Part shown: positions 23,917 through 31,451 of the stretch, piece after piece
Position numbering within the stretch: position 1 is the stretch's first letter
Layout: every line of letters starts with the position of its first letter
From: a virus
DNA: 42,857 bases
IMG/VR virus record: IMGVR_UViG_3300028592_000035
Coordinates: 1 to 42,857 of that record
Direction: 5' to 3' (one strand)
Made by a program: the position numbers and the translations under genes
Notes under the pieces: generated by a model
The model's input: only the letters and a program-made list of their open reading frames with translations
Database searches by the model: none
What the model was told of the DNA's origin: nothing

Positions 23917-24158
23917 TTCTCTTCCTTCTCTATGGTGTTTTGTGGGATGGGCTTTGGAGAGGAAGTGTTTGCTTTAATTAGCATCTGAAGCGTTTTCCTA
24001 TGCATCCCAAGCCGTCTCGCAGTTGCTGAAATGTTGCCCTCGTTCAGGGTCAAAACCGCATCAACGTACAGCCATTTTATTTCGTTCGGAGATTTATTGG
24101 CTCTCACGATGTACTCAGAAAGGTTGTCAACCTTTTGGTAAAAAGCCGGATAATCCAT
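23913..24158 (-). CDS. Fis-type helix-turn-helix DNA-binding protein
   Basis: There are 81 residues from ATG 24158, behind GGAGGGAG and a promoter. Residues about 38-66 (LYVDAVLTLNEGNISATARRLGMHRKTLQ) are a Fis-type helix-turn-helix. They are nearly like the C-terminal domain of alphaproteobacterial response regulators of the RegA/ActR type, which lack only the receiver part here. It may regulate phage promoters or bend DNA. An inverted repeat in the promoter just upstream could be its own operator. Confidence 0.72.
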   Translation of the reverse strand: MDYPAFYQKVDNLSEYIVRANKSPNEIKWLYVDAVLTLNEGNISATARRLGMHRKTLQMLIKANTSSPKPIPQNTIEKEEK

Positions 24159-24184
24159 ACACTCCCTCCATGCGTTACATGACC

Positions 24185-24213
24185 ACACTAGCGGTGTTTT
24201 GCCGCACCGTCAA
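24185..24213 (-). promoter_or_regulatory. Predicted promoter with inverted repeat in the spacer
   Basis: On the minus strand, TTGACG (24213-24208) and TAGTGT (24190-24185) are 17 bases apart. The inverted repeat CGGTG-N8-CACCG starts within the -35 and fills most of the spacer. The Fis-like gene starts at 24158. The repeat could be an operator for autoregulation. Confidence 0.6.
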
Positions 24214-24258
24214 CACCATATTTCTCGCACACCCTCTTTGCCTCTCCTGGCATGAGGT

Positions 24259-24717
24259 TTAGAACGGGATATCATCATCAAGGCCCGCAAAAGCGGGGTT
24301 TGTGGCAGCTTTGGTTTGTTGGGGAGCGCTGGAGGTTTGCTGGTGTGGCTGCTGCTCATTTCGGCCATTGTGATCCAGCAGGACCATAGCGGCGTTAAAT
24401 CCCTGGAGCACAATTTCCGTGCTGTACTTCTCTGCGCCAGACTGATCGGTCCATTTGCGCGTCTGAAGCTGGCCCTCTAGGTAAACCTTGCTGCCCTTTT
24501 TAAGGTACTGCTCGGCAACCTTCGCAAGCCCCTCGGAGAAGATCACTACGCGGTGCCATTCCGACTTCTCGCGTTTCTCTCCAGTGTTTTTATCGCGCCA
24601 GCTTTCGGAAGTGGCTACCGACAGGTTAACAACCTTGCCACCACTAGGCAGGTTACGAACCTCTGGATCGCTGCCGAGATTGCCAACGATGATTACCTTA
24701 TTCACTGAACCTGACAT
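24259..24717 (-). CDS. ssb: Single-stranded DNA-binding protein
   Basis: There are 152 residues from ATG 24717. The OB-fold start [19 protein letters not shown], the central [24 protein letters not shown] and [13 protein letters not shown] are typical of bacterial SSB. The linker is Gln/Asn-rich, and the tail DDDIPF is the standard partner-binding tip. It coats single-stranded DNA in phage replication and recombination. It overlaps the end of the primase-helicase gene by 20 bases, which ties its expression to replication. Confidence 0.95.
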   Translation of the reverse strand: MSGSVNKVIIVGNLGSDPEVRNLPSGGKVVNLSVATSESWRDKNTGEKREKSEWHRVVIFSEGLAKVAEQYLKKGSKVYLEGQLQTRKWTDQSGAEKYSTEIVLQGFNAAMVLLDHNGRNEQQPHQQTSSAPQQTKAATNPAFAGLDDDIPF

Positions 24718-26533
24718 TTACGTCTCCTTGATTAATTGATGAGTGTTGCACGTATCGTTTTCCCCATCCGCTACGATCATAGCTCGAATGATAGCGGTAG
24801 GTTTCCTGATCGAACCAAAGCCCGATCTTGCCTTCAAAGTCTCCGTTGCGCTGCTTAGCAACGTTCATAATCACCCCTGCCTTATCCATCAGGGATGCAA
24901 GTTCCTCCTCCGTCTTTGCTGCCTTTACCTTGTCCTCGTGATCTCGGTTACGCCACACCGAGATAATGTTGAAGGCGTTCGAACCGATTTCGCTGGCGCC
25001 CTTAATGTCCTCCGTTTCAGGAGCGTTGCCGCCCTTCTCTCCCTTCCTGGAATGGGCCACCAGATGCACATGGACATTCTTGGAAATAGCCCAATCCACA
25101 ATTCGGAACACGGCCTTCTCCTGACCCGTGTAGTCATCCGATGCGATGCCAAGGCGCATGAGGCTGTCGATTATGAACTGGTCACAGCCATACTTGGCTC
25201 TGGCGTAGTCGAAAACCTCTAGAAGAGAGTCCACCCCAGCCTTGCCGACCCGCTCGTAAATCAACAGGCCGCTGGAAAGCCAGTCAATGATAGCCGTCAA
25301 ATAACTCTCAGTCGGCCTGTCGATATTCCCGGCCTGCTTGACCATGCGCTTGAGAGTCTGAGCAGGCTTCATTTCGAGAGACGCAATGCAAATCCGGCTC
25401 CCCTGTGAAACCCATTCCACGGTGCAATGAGATAGGATTTGGCTTTTACCCGACCCGCTCGCACCTGTCCAAATCGAGACTTCTCCCGGTCGGAACATGA
25501 GGTCTTCTCCGACCTTTCCGAACGGAGACGCGTAACCAATCTGTTCCTGATTGGACGGCCAAAATAGCTCCATCACGTCTTTCAGGTAAGCATCGGCACG
25601 GCGCAACCCATCAGGGTCATAGCTCTTGGCACTCGCCAACGCCTCATCCATGACAGCCTTTGTCACCCCTTCCTGAAGACAGGCGTTTGCATCCTTCAGT
25701 GGCAAGCTGACGCGGTAGCACCGATGCCGACCAAGGCGCGACATGATTTCCTGCGCAGCCAAGTCTCCAATCTCGTCCATGTCGGTGGAGATATAAATCT
25801 TCTCGAAGCGGTCGAGCCGGTCATAGTCATTTTCGATCCATTGCTGCTTGGCTCCCTTGCCGCCACCAAACGGAACAGATAGGGCTTCATGGCCGTAAGC
25901 ATGCCAACTCATCGCGTCTATCTCTCCCTCTGTGATTACAATGGCCCTAGAAGCCACAGAGAGAGCCTGCCAGCCGAATAGAATAGGTTCCGCGTCCTTG
26001 GACAAGGGAATTGGCTTTTCGCCGTCCGTGGCTTTCCTAGCCTTCGCAAACGATAACTCGCCATTTGGGAACAGGAACGGGAAAATGATCCTGTCGCCGT
26101 CAGCCGCAATCCGATATGCGTCGATTGACGCTTGAGGGATATTCCGAACCTCCCGCAGGAAGTCCAGAACCTCATCGGTCGGCTTCGTGCATTTCGGCTT
26201 AGGGGGTCGCACGTATTCCTTCCGCATGCCAATTGCTGGCTCAAGCCGAACAATTCCGCAAAACTCTCTGGCGCGGTCTAGCGCCTCGGATAGCGTGAGG
26301 TGATGGCATAGCATCCACAGGTCCAGCAGGTCGCCTGTCTCGCCCGTAGCGAAGTCGGCCCATATCCCGGCCTTGTCGCCTGCAAGGTGCACACCAAGAG
26401 ATTTTCCACTCTCGCCTGAGATGCTGCCCGCCCGCCATTCGCTGCCATCGCGGCGGCCACCCGGCAACAAGAATTCCGCCACTGCCTGCGCCCTGCTTTG
26501 AAGCGCCTGCTTAACCGCAAGAATGTCGCCCAT
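24698..26533 (-). CDS. Replicative primase-helicase (Toprim plus DnaB-like domains)
   Basis: There are 611 residues from ATG 26533. The Toprim part has TEGEIDAMS (201-209) and DMDEIGD (251-257). The helicase part has Walker A GASGSGKS (357-364), Walker B FIIDS (454-458) and HLVAHSRK (490-497). This is the arrangement of T7 gp4 and Twinkle proteins. No N-terminal CxxC zinc-binding motif is visible; the first 90 residues are a different small domain ([18 protein letters not shown]), as in several phage members. It should unwind DNA at the fork; primer synthesis is likely but would need the zinc-independent form. Confidence 0.9.
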   Translation of the reverse strand: MGDILAVKQALQSRAQAVAEFLLPGGRRDGSEWRAGSISGESGKSLGVHLAGDKAGIWADFATGETGDLLDLWMLCHHLTLSEALDRAREFCGIVRLEPAIGMRKEYVRPPKPKCTKPTDEVLDFLREVRNIPQASIDAYRIAADGDRIIFPFLFPNGELSFAKARKATDGEKPIPLSKDAEPILFGWQALSVASRAIVITEGEIDAMSWHAYGHEALSVPFGGGKGAKQQWIENDYDRLDRFEKIYISTDMDEIGDLAAQEIMSRLGRHRCYRVSLPLKDANACLQEGVTKAVMDEALASAKSYDPDGLRRADAYLKDVMELFWPSNQEQIGYASPFGKVGEDLMFRPGEVSIWTGASGSGKSQILSHCTVEWVSQGSRICIASLEMKPAQTLKRMVKQAGNIDRPTESYLTAIIDWLSSGLLIYERVGKAGVDSLLEVFDYARAKYGCDQFIIDSLMRLGIASDDYTGQEKAVFRIVDWAISKNVHVHLVAHSRKGEKGGNAPETEDIKGASEIGSNAFNIISVWRNRDHEDKVKAAKTEEELASLMDKAGVIMNVAKQRNGDFEGKIGLWFDQETYRYHSSYDRSGWGKRYVQHSSINQGDVNVRFSE

Positions 26534-27285
26534 CAGTAATCCACCCCATAGTACGGATCGCCCGGCAGGTTCCCGTGCTTGTCCGCAAACTTCATGTCGC
26601 CCTTTTTGTCGAGCGCTTGTTGGTTAGCTTTCTTCAGCCACTGCGAAACCTGAAAGAACCATTTCCCATCCTTGGGCGCGTTCTGGCTGTAGTAGTCATC
26701 CGCCAAGGTAAGCTCTGCCTTCAAGTCAGTGATGTTCGGGTAGCTGGTTTTCCACCGATCATAATCCGCATGCTTGAGGCGAATAACCTTACCGACAAAA
26801 GCGAACGCGTCAGCGCTCTCTTTCTTCTTACTTCTTTCTGTATCTGTATCTGTATCTGTATCTGTATCTGGGGGCGTCACCAAGCCGTCACGTGACGTAA
26901 CAGTAACGTCACTCAGTGTAACGTTCTCTCCAATTCCAGCCGTTTCCTGCCGTTTCCGCTCTCGATAACGAGCCTGACGGTTTGCGGATTTATCTGACTC
27001 ATACTGGCGGTCGCTCCACTTGACCACAACGCCGGAAGCAATACGGCCAGCGCTGGAAAGGGCATCCACAATGCTGCATATGTCAGACTCATCCGTGCGT
27101 AGAAAGTAAGCCGCTTCGGCTGCGTCCAAATCGAATCGTCCACTATCAGAAATCTCCGATGCGCTTTCCAGAATAGCGCTCCAAACCCACAAAACGCGCT
27201 CGACCGACTGTTTGCTTTTCACAGCTACAGCTACCAGCTTTTCGTCACGCATCATTCCAGTGTAATGCCTAAACCACCTAGTCAT
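26533..27285 (-). CDS. Replication initiator/loader-like protein
   Basis: There are 250 residues from ATG 27285 (ATGA overlap upstream, one-base overlap downstream). The N-terminal 100 residues (WFRHYTGMMRDEKLVAVAV, then VERVLWVWSAILESASEI and DESDICSIVDALSSAGRI) are a winged-helix type domain seen in phage replisome organisers. A basic linker (RQARYRERKRQE) and a Thr/Asp repeat follow. The C-terminal domain (YDRWKTSYPNI, LADDYYSQN, KWFFQVSQWLKK) resembles loader proteins. It lies just before the primase-helicase, so it likely recruits that enzyme to the origin. Confidence 0.7.
   Translation of the reverse strand: MTRWFRHYTGMMRDEKLVAVAVKSKQSVERVLWVWSAILESASEISDSGRFDLDAAEAAYFLRTDESDICSIVDALSSAGRIASGVVVKWSDRQYESDKSANRQARYRERKRQETAGIGENVTLSDVTVTSRDGLVTPPDTDTDTDTDTERSKKKESADAFAFVGKVIRLKHADYDRWKTSYPNITDLKAELTLADDYYSQNAPKDGKWFFQVSQWLKKANQQALDKKGDMKFADKHGNLPGDPYYGVDY
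26837..26870. repeat. Hexanucleotide tandem repeat (TCTGTA)
   Basis: Five full TCTGTA units plus TCTG lie inside the initiator-like gene. On the coding strand they encode Asp-Thr repeats. Copy-number change would keep the frame and alter the linker length by two residues per unit. Confidence 0.9.
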
Positions 27286-27473
27286 GATGGCTTCCGCATT
27301 TCTGCAATCAGGGCATCATACGCCTCGACGCACAAGCGGAAGTTCTCAACGCTGGGGTGATCCTTGCAGCGCCGGAAATGACCCACATAGATGTCGTAAA
27401 GGTACGTGGAATGATCGGTTGCCGCAGAGATTGCTTGCAACGGAATACGAGCGTTGGTATTGTCTTGTGGCAT
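27282..27473 (-). CDS. Small hypothetical protein
   Basis: There are 63 residues from ATG 27473 (AGAGGT site). Segments: LQAISAATDHSTYLYDIYVGHFRRCKDH, then ENFRLCVEAYDALIAEM. It is helical with two Cys. It overlaps the initiator-like gene by 4 bases and is the first gene of the replication section. No family is recognised. Confidence 0.6.
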   Translation of the reverse strand: MPQDNTNARIPLQAISAATDHSTYLYDIYVGHFRRCKDHPSVENFRLCVEAYDALIAEMRKPS

Positions 27474-27551
27474 GCGCTACTACCTCTAGCGTTATGTGTG
27501 GGTGACGAGTTTGCCGCTACGTCATCCCGATTTACGAACATTACGCCTTTG

Positions 27552-27577
27552 ACGGCTTCTGTTCAATGCCCGTGTTA
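27552..27577 (-). promoter_or_regulatory. Possible promoter for the replication genes
   Basis: On the minus strand, TTGAAC and TAATGT stand 17 bases apart, ahead of the start at 27473. The match is moderate. The gap 27474-27641 otherwise holds only this sequence and the hairpin at 27597. Confidence 0.35.
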
Positions 27578-27596
27578 AAAACGCCCCATCTCTTCC

Positions 27597-27634
27597 GCCC
27601 CGGTTGGTTTAAACGCCTTCCGGGGCTTTCCTTT
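27597..27634 (+). terminator. Intrinsic terminator facing rightward
   Basis: GCCCCGG (27597-27603) pairs with CCGGGGC (27620-27626), with an inner GG/CC pair, and TTTCCTTTCC follows on the plus strand. No rightward gene ends here; both neighbours are leftward. It therefore appears to stop antisense transcription coming from the left. Confidence 0.6.
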
Positions 27635-27641
27635 CCTAAGC

Positions 27642-27824
27642 CTACGATACTTCTGACAGCTTGAGATTAATGTAAGTGAGAAGAGCCTGACGAGCTAAGA
27701 AGCGGAAATGGCTTTTGTCCTCTACCGACCTCCAAGCTGGCGTTCTCATTCCCTTGTTCCCAGCCAGTGACCATTCTGCCTGAAAAATCGCTTCTGCTAC
27801 GCGATCAACAACTTCCGATTCCAT
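27642..27824 (-). CDS. Small hypothetical protein
   Basis: There are 60 residues from ATG 27824 behind AAAGGA. The sequence ESEVVDRVAEAIFQAEW is a helix type seen in many small phage proteins, followed by FRFLARQALLTYINLKL. The xAxAIxxAxx...ARxAL pattern recalls the Y-type gene at 37409. The function is unknown. Confidence 0.6.
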   Translation of the reverse strand: MESEVVDRVAEAIFQAEWSLAGNKGMRTPAWRSVEDKSHFRFLARQALLTYINLKLSEVS

Positions 27825-27837
27825 ATCTAATTTCCTT

Positions 27838-27933
27838 TTAATGAGTTACGTGGTAGGGTGGAGATGTGAGGCGGTGGCTACCGGATGGTGGCGATGCCGA
27901 AAGCGCTGCCCAGCTAATGGCAGAATCCCTCAC
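27838..27933 (-). CDS. Possible leader ORF
   Basis: There are 31 codons from GTG 27933 behind GGAGGGGGGAGA; the stop lies directly at the ribosome site of the next gene. The start MRDSAIS resembles the reading just before the Ead-like gene at 31452 (MRDAAIS). It could be a coupled leader peptide, or chance. Confidence 0.3.
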   Translation of the reverse strand: MRDSAISWAALSASPPSGSHRLTSPPYHVTH

Positions 27934-27982
27934 TCTCCCCCCTCCCAAGCCAATTCTTACCTATTAATAGGGGTAGTGGAGA

Positions 27983-28387
27983 CTAATCCCCGCCACCTCC
28001 GCCGCCGCTATCAGACGAAGACGATCCGCTGTCGGATGACGAATAGGAACTACCACTGTCGTAGCTTGAGGAACTGGAAGAGCTATGGTCGCTCATGCCT
28101 CCGCCGTAATGGTTCGACTCCCCACCAAACCCGCCACCTGTCTTGAAGCCGGTATGATCGCGAGAGCTATAGTCGCCTGAACGATCAGGCTCGCTAGGAG
28201 GAACATACGAGGCATGGCTATTGGCAATCATCTGATTGTGCATGGCCTGCATTTGCATTGACAGGTAGAGGTCCGACAGGCCGGAATCGACATTCGTAGT
28301 TGCCGGCCCCCGCCCATACGATAGCTGAGCACGGCGACGTTCTTCTTCACGCTTGCGTTTCGCTTTAGTCCAAGGCCATTCAAACAT
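27983..28387 (-). CDS. Protein with Ser/Gly low-complexity tail
   Basis: There are 134 residues from ATG 28387 (GGAGAGG site). A basic start (WPWTKAKRKREEERRRAQ) and a Met/Gln-rich middle are followed by about 50 residues of Gly, Ser and Asp repeats (GGGFGG, SSSSSSYDSGSSYSSSD, GGGGGGD). The tail is disordered. The shape is that of small membrane or surface-associated phage proteins, but no span is seen. The role is unknown. Confidence 0.55.
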   Translation of the reverse strand: MFEWPWTKAKRKREEERRRAQLSYGRGPATTNVDSGLSDLYLSMQMQAMHNQMIANSHASYVPPSEPDRSGDYSSRDHTGFKTGGGFGGESNHYGGGMSDHSSSSSSSYDSGSSYSSSDSGSSSSDSGGGGGGD

Positions 28388-28396
28388 TCGCCTCTC

Positions 28397-28780
28397 CTAT
28401 AGTGGTTTAAACCAGGGTCGTATTTCAATCTCCACACCGCCACCAGCCAGACCCCAGCCAATGGATACTCTTTCGCAGAGTTTGTCGTTCTCGATCACAT
28501 TGCAGGCCTGTAGCGCGTCCTGCGTGACCTTCTCGAAGTTGCCGATATCTGCCAGAGGGTGACGCTTGGAACGGTCTATGGTGATATCGATAGTGTAGGG
28601 GCCTTTAATAGGCGATTGTCGCGCCATAGAAGCCCGCACGTCCCACGCAAAGGCATTGAACCATGTCGCATAGTCTTTGGTCTTGATGCGGCCCTTAACG
28701 CTGTCCTTAGACGTTGCATTGCGGTAGGCTTTGTTGACCGAGATAGGAACGTGCGGGCTGGAGATACGAACGACTGTCAT
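28397..28780 (-). CDS. rusA: RusA-family Holliday junction resolvase
   Basis: There are 127 residues from ATG 28780, chosen for the ATGA overlap with the upstream gene. RusA features: N-terminal PHVPISVNKAYR, then PLADIGNFEKVTQDALQ (the Asp and following Asn/Lys positions of the active site), then NDKLCERVSIGW and the end GGGVEIEIRPW. RusA cuts four-way junctions and would resolve recombination and replication intermediates before packaging. It works alongside the ERF and NinB genes of the rightward block. Confidence 0.82.
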   Translation of the reverse strand: MTVVRISSPHVPISVNKAYRNATSKDSVKGRIKTKDYATWFNAFAWDVRASMARQSPIKGPYTIDITIDRSKRHPLADIGNFEKVTQDALQACNVIENDKLCERVSIGWGLAGGGVEIEIRPWFKPL

Positions 28781-29052
28781 GCTGCATTCTTCCGCATCTT
28801 GGCCGCCTTGATGTTTTCCCGAAGCCAACGACGCACTGCCTTATGGCGATAATCGTTGTCCTCTTCCCACCAAATGGTATAGGATAAGACCATAGTTCCA
28901 CGATGCGAAACCCACCGAATATCGTACGTTCCGCCCATGTCGTTCTCGTCTGAGAACATGAAGTTGCCCAACAGCTTGTAGGTCGATGGGTCAACCTGAA
29001 TGCCGTAGGTTGTCGAAAGCCTAACCGCAGGCTCTACCCCTTCCCAAGCCAT
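28777..29052 (-). CDS. Small hypothetical protein
   Basis: There are 91 residues from ATG 29052 (GGGGAG site). Beta-type segments (GTYDIRWVSHRGTMVLSYTIWWEEDND) are followed by a basic helix (RHKAVRRWLRENIKAAKMRK). No family is recognised. It is coupled by overlap to rusA. Confidence 0.6.
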   Translation of the reverse strand: MAWEGVEPAVRLSTTYGIQVDPSTYKLLGNFMFSDENDMGGTYDIRWVSHRGTMVLSYTIWWEEDNDYRHKAVRRWLRENIKAAKMRKNAA

Positions 29053-29053
29053 T

Positions 29054-29209
29054 CTAAATCTCCCCTCTATAAACAGCCCTGGTATTATCCTCTATCGCTT
29101 CCATACGTACCTTGTAGGAATGCTCTAGGATAATGGCGAAGATGATTCCGCTGAAGATCATGAGCATGCCAGCAGCCAGCCATAGATAAGCCTCTTGTTC
29201 GATGGTCAT
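29054..29209 (-). CDS. Small single-span membrane protein
   Basis: There are 51 codons from ATG 29209, overlapping the upstream stop (ATGA) and ending two bases before the next start. The hydrophobic segment AYLWLAAGMLMIFSGIIFAIIL is followed by a charged tail (EHSYKVRMEAIEDN). One span is predicted with the tail inside. The role is unknown. Confidence 0.6.
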   Translation of the reverse strand: MTIEQEAYLWLAAGMLMIFSGIIFAIILEHSYKVRMEAIEDNTRAVYRGEI

Positions 29210-29448
29210 TTGGAACGCTCCCTGATCAAGGCATCAGCGATCATGTACGAAACCCTAGCAGTCGCATCTACGGACTCCTTTAGATTGATCATGCGCATGC
29301 TTTTTGTTTCTTCCGTATTCGAGGATAGTCCTGCGGCAATCTGCCCAGCAAACCAATCCCTCAGCGTCATTCCCGGATTTGCATGGAGGCCGCTGTCTGA
29401 TCCTCCCTCGGCTGGGAATGCCGGTCCACCAGTTTCTTTCTCAATCAC
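29206..29448 (-). CDS. Conserved phage protein with GGPAFP...GMTLRDWFA motif
   Basis: There are 80 residues from GTG 29448, which overlaps the upstream stop as GTGA; GGATGGGG lies before it. The motif pair GGPAFP and GMTLRDWFAGQ is very common in small phage proteins. The tail VSYMIADALIRERSK also fits the family (usually ADAML). The function is unknown. A longer reading from 29502 would lie within the membrane-protein gene. Confidence 0.72.
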   Translation of the reverse strand: MIEKETGGPAFPAEGGSDSGLHANPGMTLRDWFAGQIAAGLSSNTEETKSMRMINLKESVDATARVSYMIADALIRERSK

Positions 29449-29558
29449 TTCAAATACCCCATCCAATAGAGAAGACCGATAGTGGGAAGAATCGTGACCC
29501 ATGCGATCACGAACAAGGTGAATAGGGTCGCGAAGATAACCACAATGGCATCACTCAT
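29445..29558 (-). CDS. Very small membrane protein
   Basis: There are 37 codons from ATG 29558. It overlaps the upstream stop (ATGA) and the downstream start (GTGA), so it sits precisely between two genes. Almost the whole peptide is hydrophobic: AIVVIFATLFTLFVIAWV, then TILPTIGLLYWMGYLK. One or two spans are possible. The role is unknown. Confidence 0.6.
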   Translation of the reverse strand: MSDAIVVIFATLFTLFVIAWVTILPTIGLLYWMGYLK

Positions 29559-29929
29559 TCGCCGCCTCCATCGCTGTGAGGATGAGCACGAGCGTAGTCG
29601 GAGAGGTCCTGCATGGCGGTGTTGATACCTAGAACCATATCCGCCACTATGTCGTTGTAATGGCCGCGCAGATAGCCCTCAAAGACGATTGCAGCATCAA
29701 GAACAGCCGCAGGCTGGGAGGGCCGAAGGTTAGTCCCATTGGCCTTCATTGTTTGGTACATAGAGCCATCCTTGACGATTGTCTCCTTGTGATATGAGAC
29801 AGCCATCATTAGCGCAGTGGCCCTAAGCTTTTCGTCTTTGCTAAGGTCAAGAGACATGTCTAGAATTTCCCTCACTTGAGGGATACCGGCCATCTCACCA
29901 ACCTGTTGCTCTTCGTTCTCCTCGATCAT
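29555..29929 (-). CDS. Hypothetical early protein
   Basis: There are 124 residues from ATG 29929, chosen because AAGGAG lies 9 bases upstream and the start overlaps the preceding stop (ATGA). An acidic start (IEENEEQQVGEMAG) is followed by helices (ILDMSLDLSKDEKLRATALMMAV, then AVLDAAIVFEGYLRG). The end is Gly/Asp-rich. No family is recognised. Confidence 0.6.
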   Translation of the reverse strand: MIEENEEQQVGEMAGIPQVREILDMSLDLSKDEKLRATALMMAVSYHKETIVKDGSMYQTMKANGTNLRPSQPAAVLDAAIVFEGYLRGHYNDIVADMVLGINTAMQDLSDYARAHPHSDGGGE

Positions 29930-30144
29930 TCTGATTTCTCCTTGAGCTTCGTCCATGCTGGCGAGTTGTTCATGGCTTTCCATCCAAGAAAGGCGCCATG
30001 GCTTTCGAGCATAACAGATGCCTGAGCCGACATGCTGCGCTTTTCTGATGCGGAATGCTCCTCTAGGAACTTCTCCATATCTGCGCTAATATTCACCGAA
30101 ATACGCGGCAATTCCTGATCCTTTCGAGTTTCGCCTATATCCAT
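29926..30144 (-). CDS. Ribbon-helix-helix (Arc-type) regulator, first gene of the leftward block
   Basis: This is a 72-residue protein if ATG 30144 is used; ATG 30165 (79 residues) is the alternative, and neither has a clear ribosome site. The pattern LPRISVNISADMEKFLEEHSASEKRSMSAQASVMLESH is a beta strand followed by two helices, as in Arc/MetJ-type repressors. Such proteins bind operators as dimers. It sits next to the divergent control region, which contains inverted TTGTGT/ACACAA elements. It is a good candidate for the early regulator. Confidence 0.62.
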   Translation of the reverse strand: MDIGETRKDQELPRISVNISADMEKFLEEHSASEKRSMSAQASVMLESHGAFLGWKAMNNSPAWTKLKEKSE

Positions 30145-30165
30145 TCCTAAGCCATATCGATGCAT

Positions 30166-30239
30166 CACACAAGCGCAAAATGATGCTTGACGCGGCGAAT
30201 TGTGTGTGGTGATATAAGAACACAAACGGAGATGAGGAA
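30166..30239. promoter_or_regulatory. Divergent early control region
   Basis: Rightward: TTGACG (30187-30192) and GATATA (30211-30216), 18 bases apart, ahead of the gene at 30240. Inverted TTGTGT...ACACAA elements flank the -10, and ATCACACA (30164-30171) repeats the half-site in the opposite orientation. The leftward promoter is not clear; a weak TTGCGC and TATGGC pair, 16 bases apart, overlaps the regulator start. This is the likely operator region for the ribbon-helix-helix protein. Confidence 0.5.
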
Positions 30240-30638
30240 ATGACCCAGACAATCACCGAACGGAAGTTGAGCCAGCGTGTAGCGCATATCCAGGAAAAGG
30301 CTGGATGCCGGAATACATTGGCTGAATCTGATGCAGCAGCCGCACTGTTGGCTGATGCACCTGCGTTTGGCTTTACGTGCAGCTATCACAATCAGCTTGG
30401 AAGCTTGTTCGTGGCAAGCGTCTCTCGACTTCGGTCAATTCAAGAAGCTCAGGTAGAAATGAAACGGTACGGCAATCGGTTTGATCGAGAGTGGGCGTTG
30501 GATTATCTGCTACCGCTCAACAAGCCTGCCGCCTTGATGCTCATGCGGGCATACCAGAACGAGGGCACATTCCGCACCTCTGAAGAGCTTCTAAAGCGTA
30601 CTGAACGAGTTGAATTTGGAATGGAGGACGTGGCATGA
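30240..30638 (+). CDS. Hypothetical protein, first gene of the rightward block
   Basis: There are 132 residues from ATG 30240 (GAGATGAGG site). It is helical: TERKLSQRVAHIQEKAG, then LAESDAAAALLADAPAFGF and REWALDYLLPLNKPAALMLMRAYQNEG. No family is recognised. As the first rightward gene it may act early against the host or as a regulator, which is inference only. Confidence 0.6.
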   Translation: MTQTITERKLSQRVAHIQEKAGCRNTLAESDAAAALLADAPAFGFTCSYHNQLGSLFVASVSRLRSIQEAQVEMKRYGNRFDREWALDYLLPLNKPAALMLMRAYQNEGTFRTSEELLKRTERVEFGMEDVA

Positions 30639-30910
30639 GAGTGAAGGATTTGCGAAAGGCTTTGGCCGACATGCCCGGAGAGATGAATGTCTATTTTCGG
30701 GATGGCACAGGGGTTAAATCGGTAATGCACTTGGTAGGAATGAACCTTGTCGGCATGGAACAGTGCTGTGAGGTAATCAGCTACCTTGAGGAACACACGC
30801 CAGACCTCCTAGACAGTAAGATTGAGCGCGAAACGGGCTTCAAAGATCGTGATGAACTAATAAGCGCTTACAAGGCACTCCTATCAAAACCCGAGGATGT
30901 AGCCAAATGA
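30635..30910 (+). CDS. Small hypothetical protein
   Basis: There are 91 residues from ATG 30635 (ATGA overlap). It begins MRVKDLRKALADMPGEMNVYFRDG, a start like those of small phage proteins with the LxxxLxxxPxDxxV pattern. The rest is helical (LDSKIERETGFKDRDELISAYKAL). The function is unknown. Confidence 0.6.
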   Translation: MRVKDLRKALADMPGEMNVYFRDGTGVKSVMHLVGMNLVGMEQCCEVISYLEEHTPDLLDSKIERETGFKDRDELISAYKALLSKPEDVAK

Positions 30911-31059
30911 ACGAGTTCGAACGACCCTACCGCTCCGACTTCACAGGCAAGCTCCAATGGTATGTTCATCATAGACCAACGACTATCGCTGTTATGGTGT
31001 TGGCTGTGTTTGTGCCGTTGGGATGGTGGCTGACAGGGAGTTATTCGCCATGGCCGTGA
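30907..31059 (+). CDS. Small membrane protein
   Basis: There are 50 codons from ATG 30907 (ATGA overlap with the preceding gene). A polar start (NEFERPYRSDFTGKLQW) is followed by one span (TIAVMVLAVFVPLGWWL). It ends in the next gene. It is a likely inner-membrane protein of unknown role. Confidence 0.6.
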   Translation: MNEFERPYRSDFTGKLQWYVHHRPTTIAVMVLAVFVPLGWWLTGSYSPWP

Positions 31060-31322
31060 ATTCTATTGCAGAATATCTGATAGAGGCTCGCTCCATATAC
31101 GAAGGTAATTTCCCTCGCTGGACTTTCCACATGTGCGTGGATCATGTTTCGGAGCACGTAGAATACGGCGATCCAGAGATAATCTATGCTCAGATGATGA
31201 ATGCGTTGAATGGGGCGCGCCATCAAGTACCGCCGCCGAAATACGGACTTGTTAAATGGTCCAAAACTGCGACCAAAGACGAAATTATATCGCTGTTCGA
31301 AAGAGCCATCGAACTGGCGTAA
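31050..31322 (+). CDS. Small hypothetical protein
   Basis: There are 90 residues from ATG 31050 (GGGAG site); an upstream start at 31023 would extend it by nine residues. Segments: IAEYLIEARSIYEGNFPRWTFHMCVDHVSEHV, then DEIISLFERAIELA. No family is recognised. It is the last gene before the hairpin at 31329. Confidence 0.6.
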   Translation: MAVNSIAEYLIEARSIYEGNFPRWTFHMCVDHVSEHVEYGDPEIIYAQMMNALNGARHQVPPPKYGLVKWSKTATKDEIISLFERAIELA

Positions 31323-31360
31323 AAGAAAGGCCCGGAGAGCGTTAAGGCTCAATCCGGACC
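31319..31360 (-). terminator. Hairpin with U-tract on the leftward strand
   Basis: GGCCCGGA (31329-31336) pairs with TCCGGACC (31353-31360) with one mismatch, and an inner GAGC/GCTC makes a 12-pair stem. On the minus strand TTTCTTTTAC follows; on the plus strand only TAAGTAGC. Both neighbouring genes run rightward. It should stop leftward transcription approaching the control region. Confidence 0.55.
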
Positions 31361-31451
31361 TAAGTAGCGGCAGGGGAGGATGAGGGATGCCGCAATCAGC
31401 TTCTATCCCACTTCCCCAGCCATATACAATACCCAACCAATGAGGATGAAC

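Noticed and set aside
27357-27578. Plus-strand frame before the rightward terminator
   Set aside because: It runs antisense to a well supported small gene and into the promoter gap, and has no ribosome site. It does not explain the terminator at 27597.
29030-29052. Reverse-oriented TTCCCAAGCC at the start of the 91-residue gene
   Set aside because: It is on the strand opposite to the gene and encodes its first residues (MAWEG), so it does not fit the pattern.
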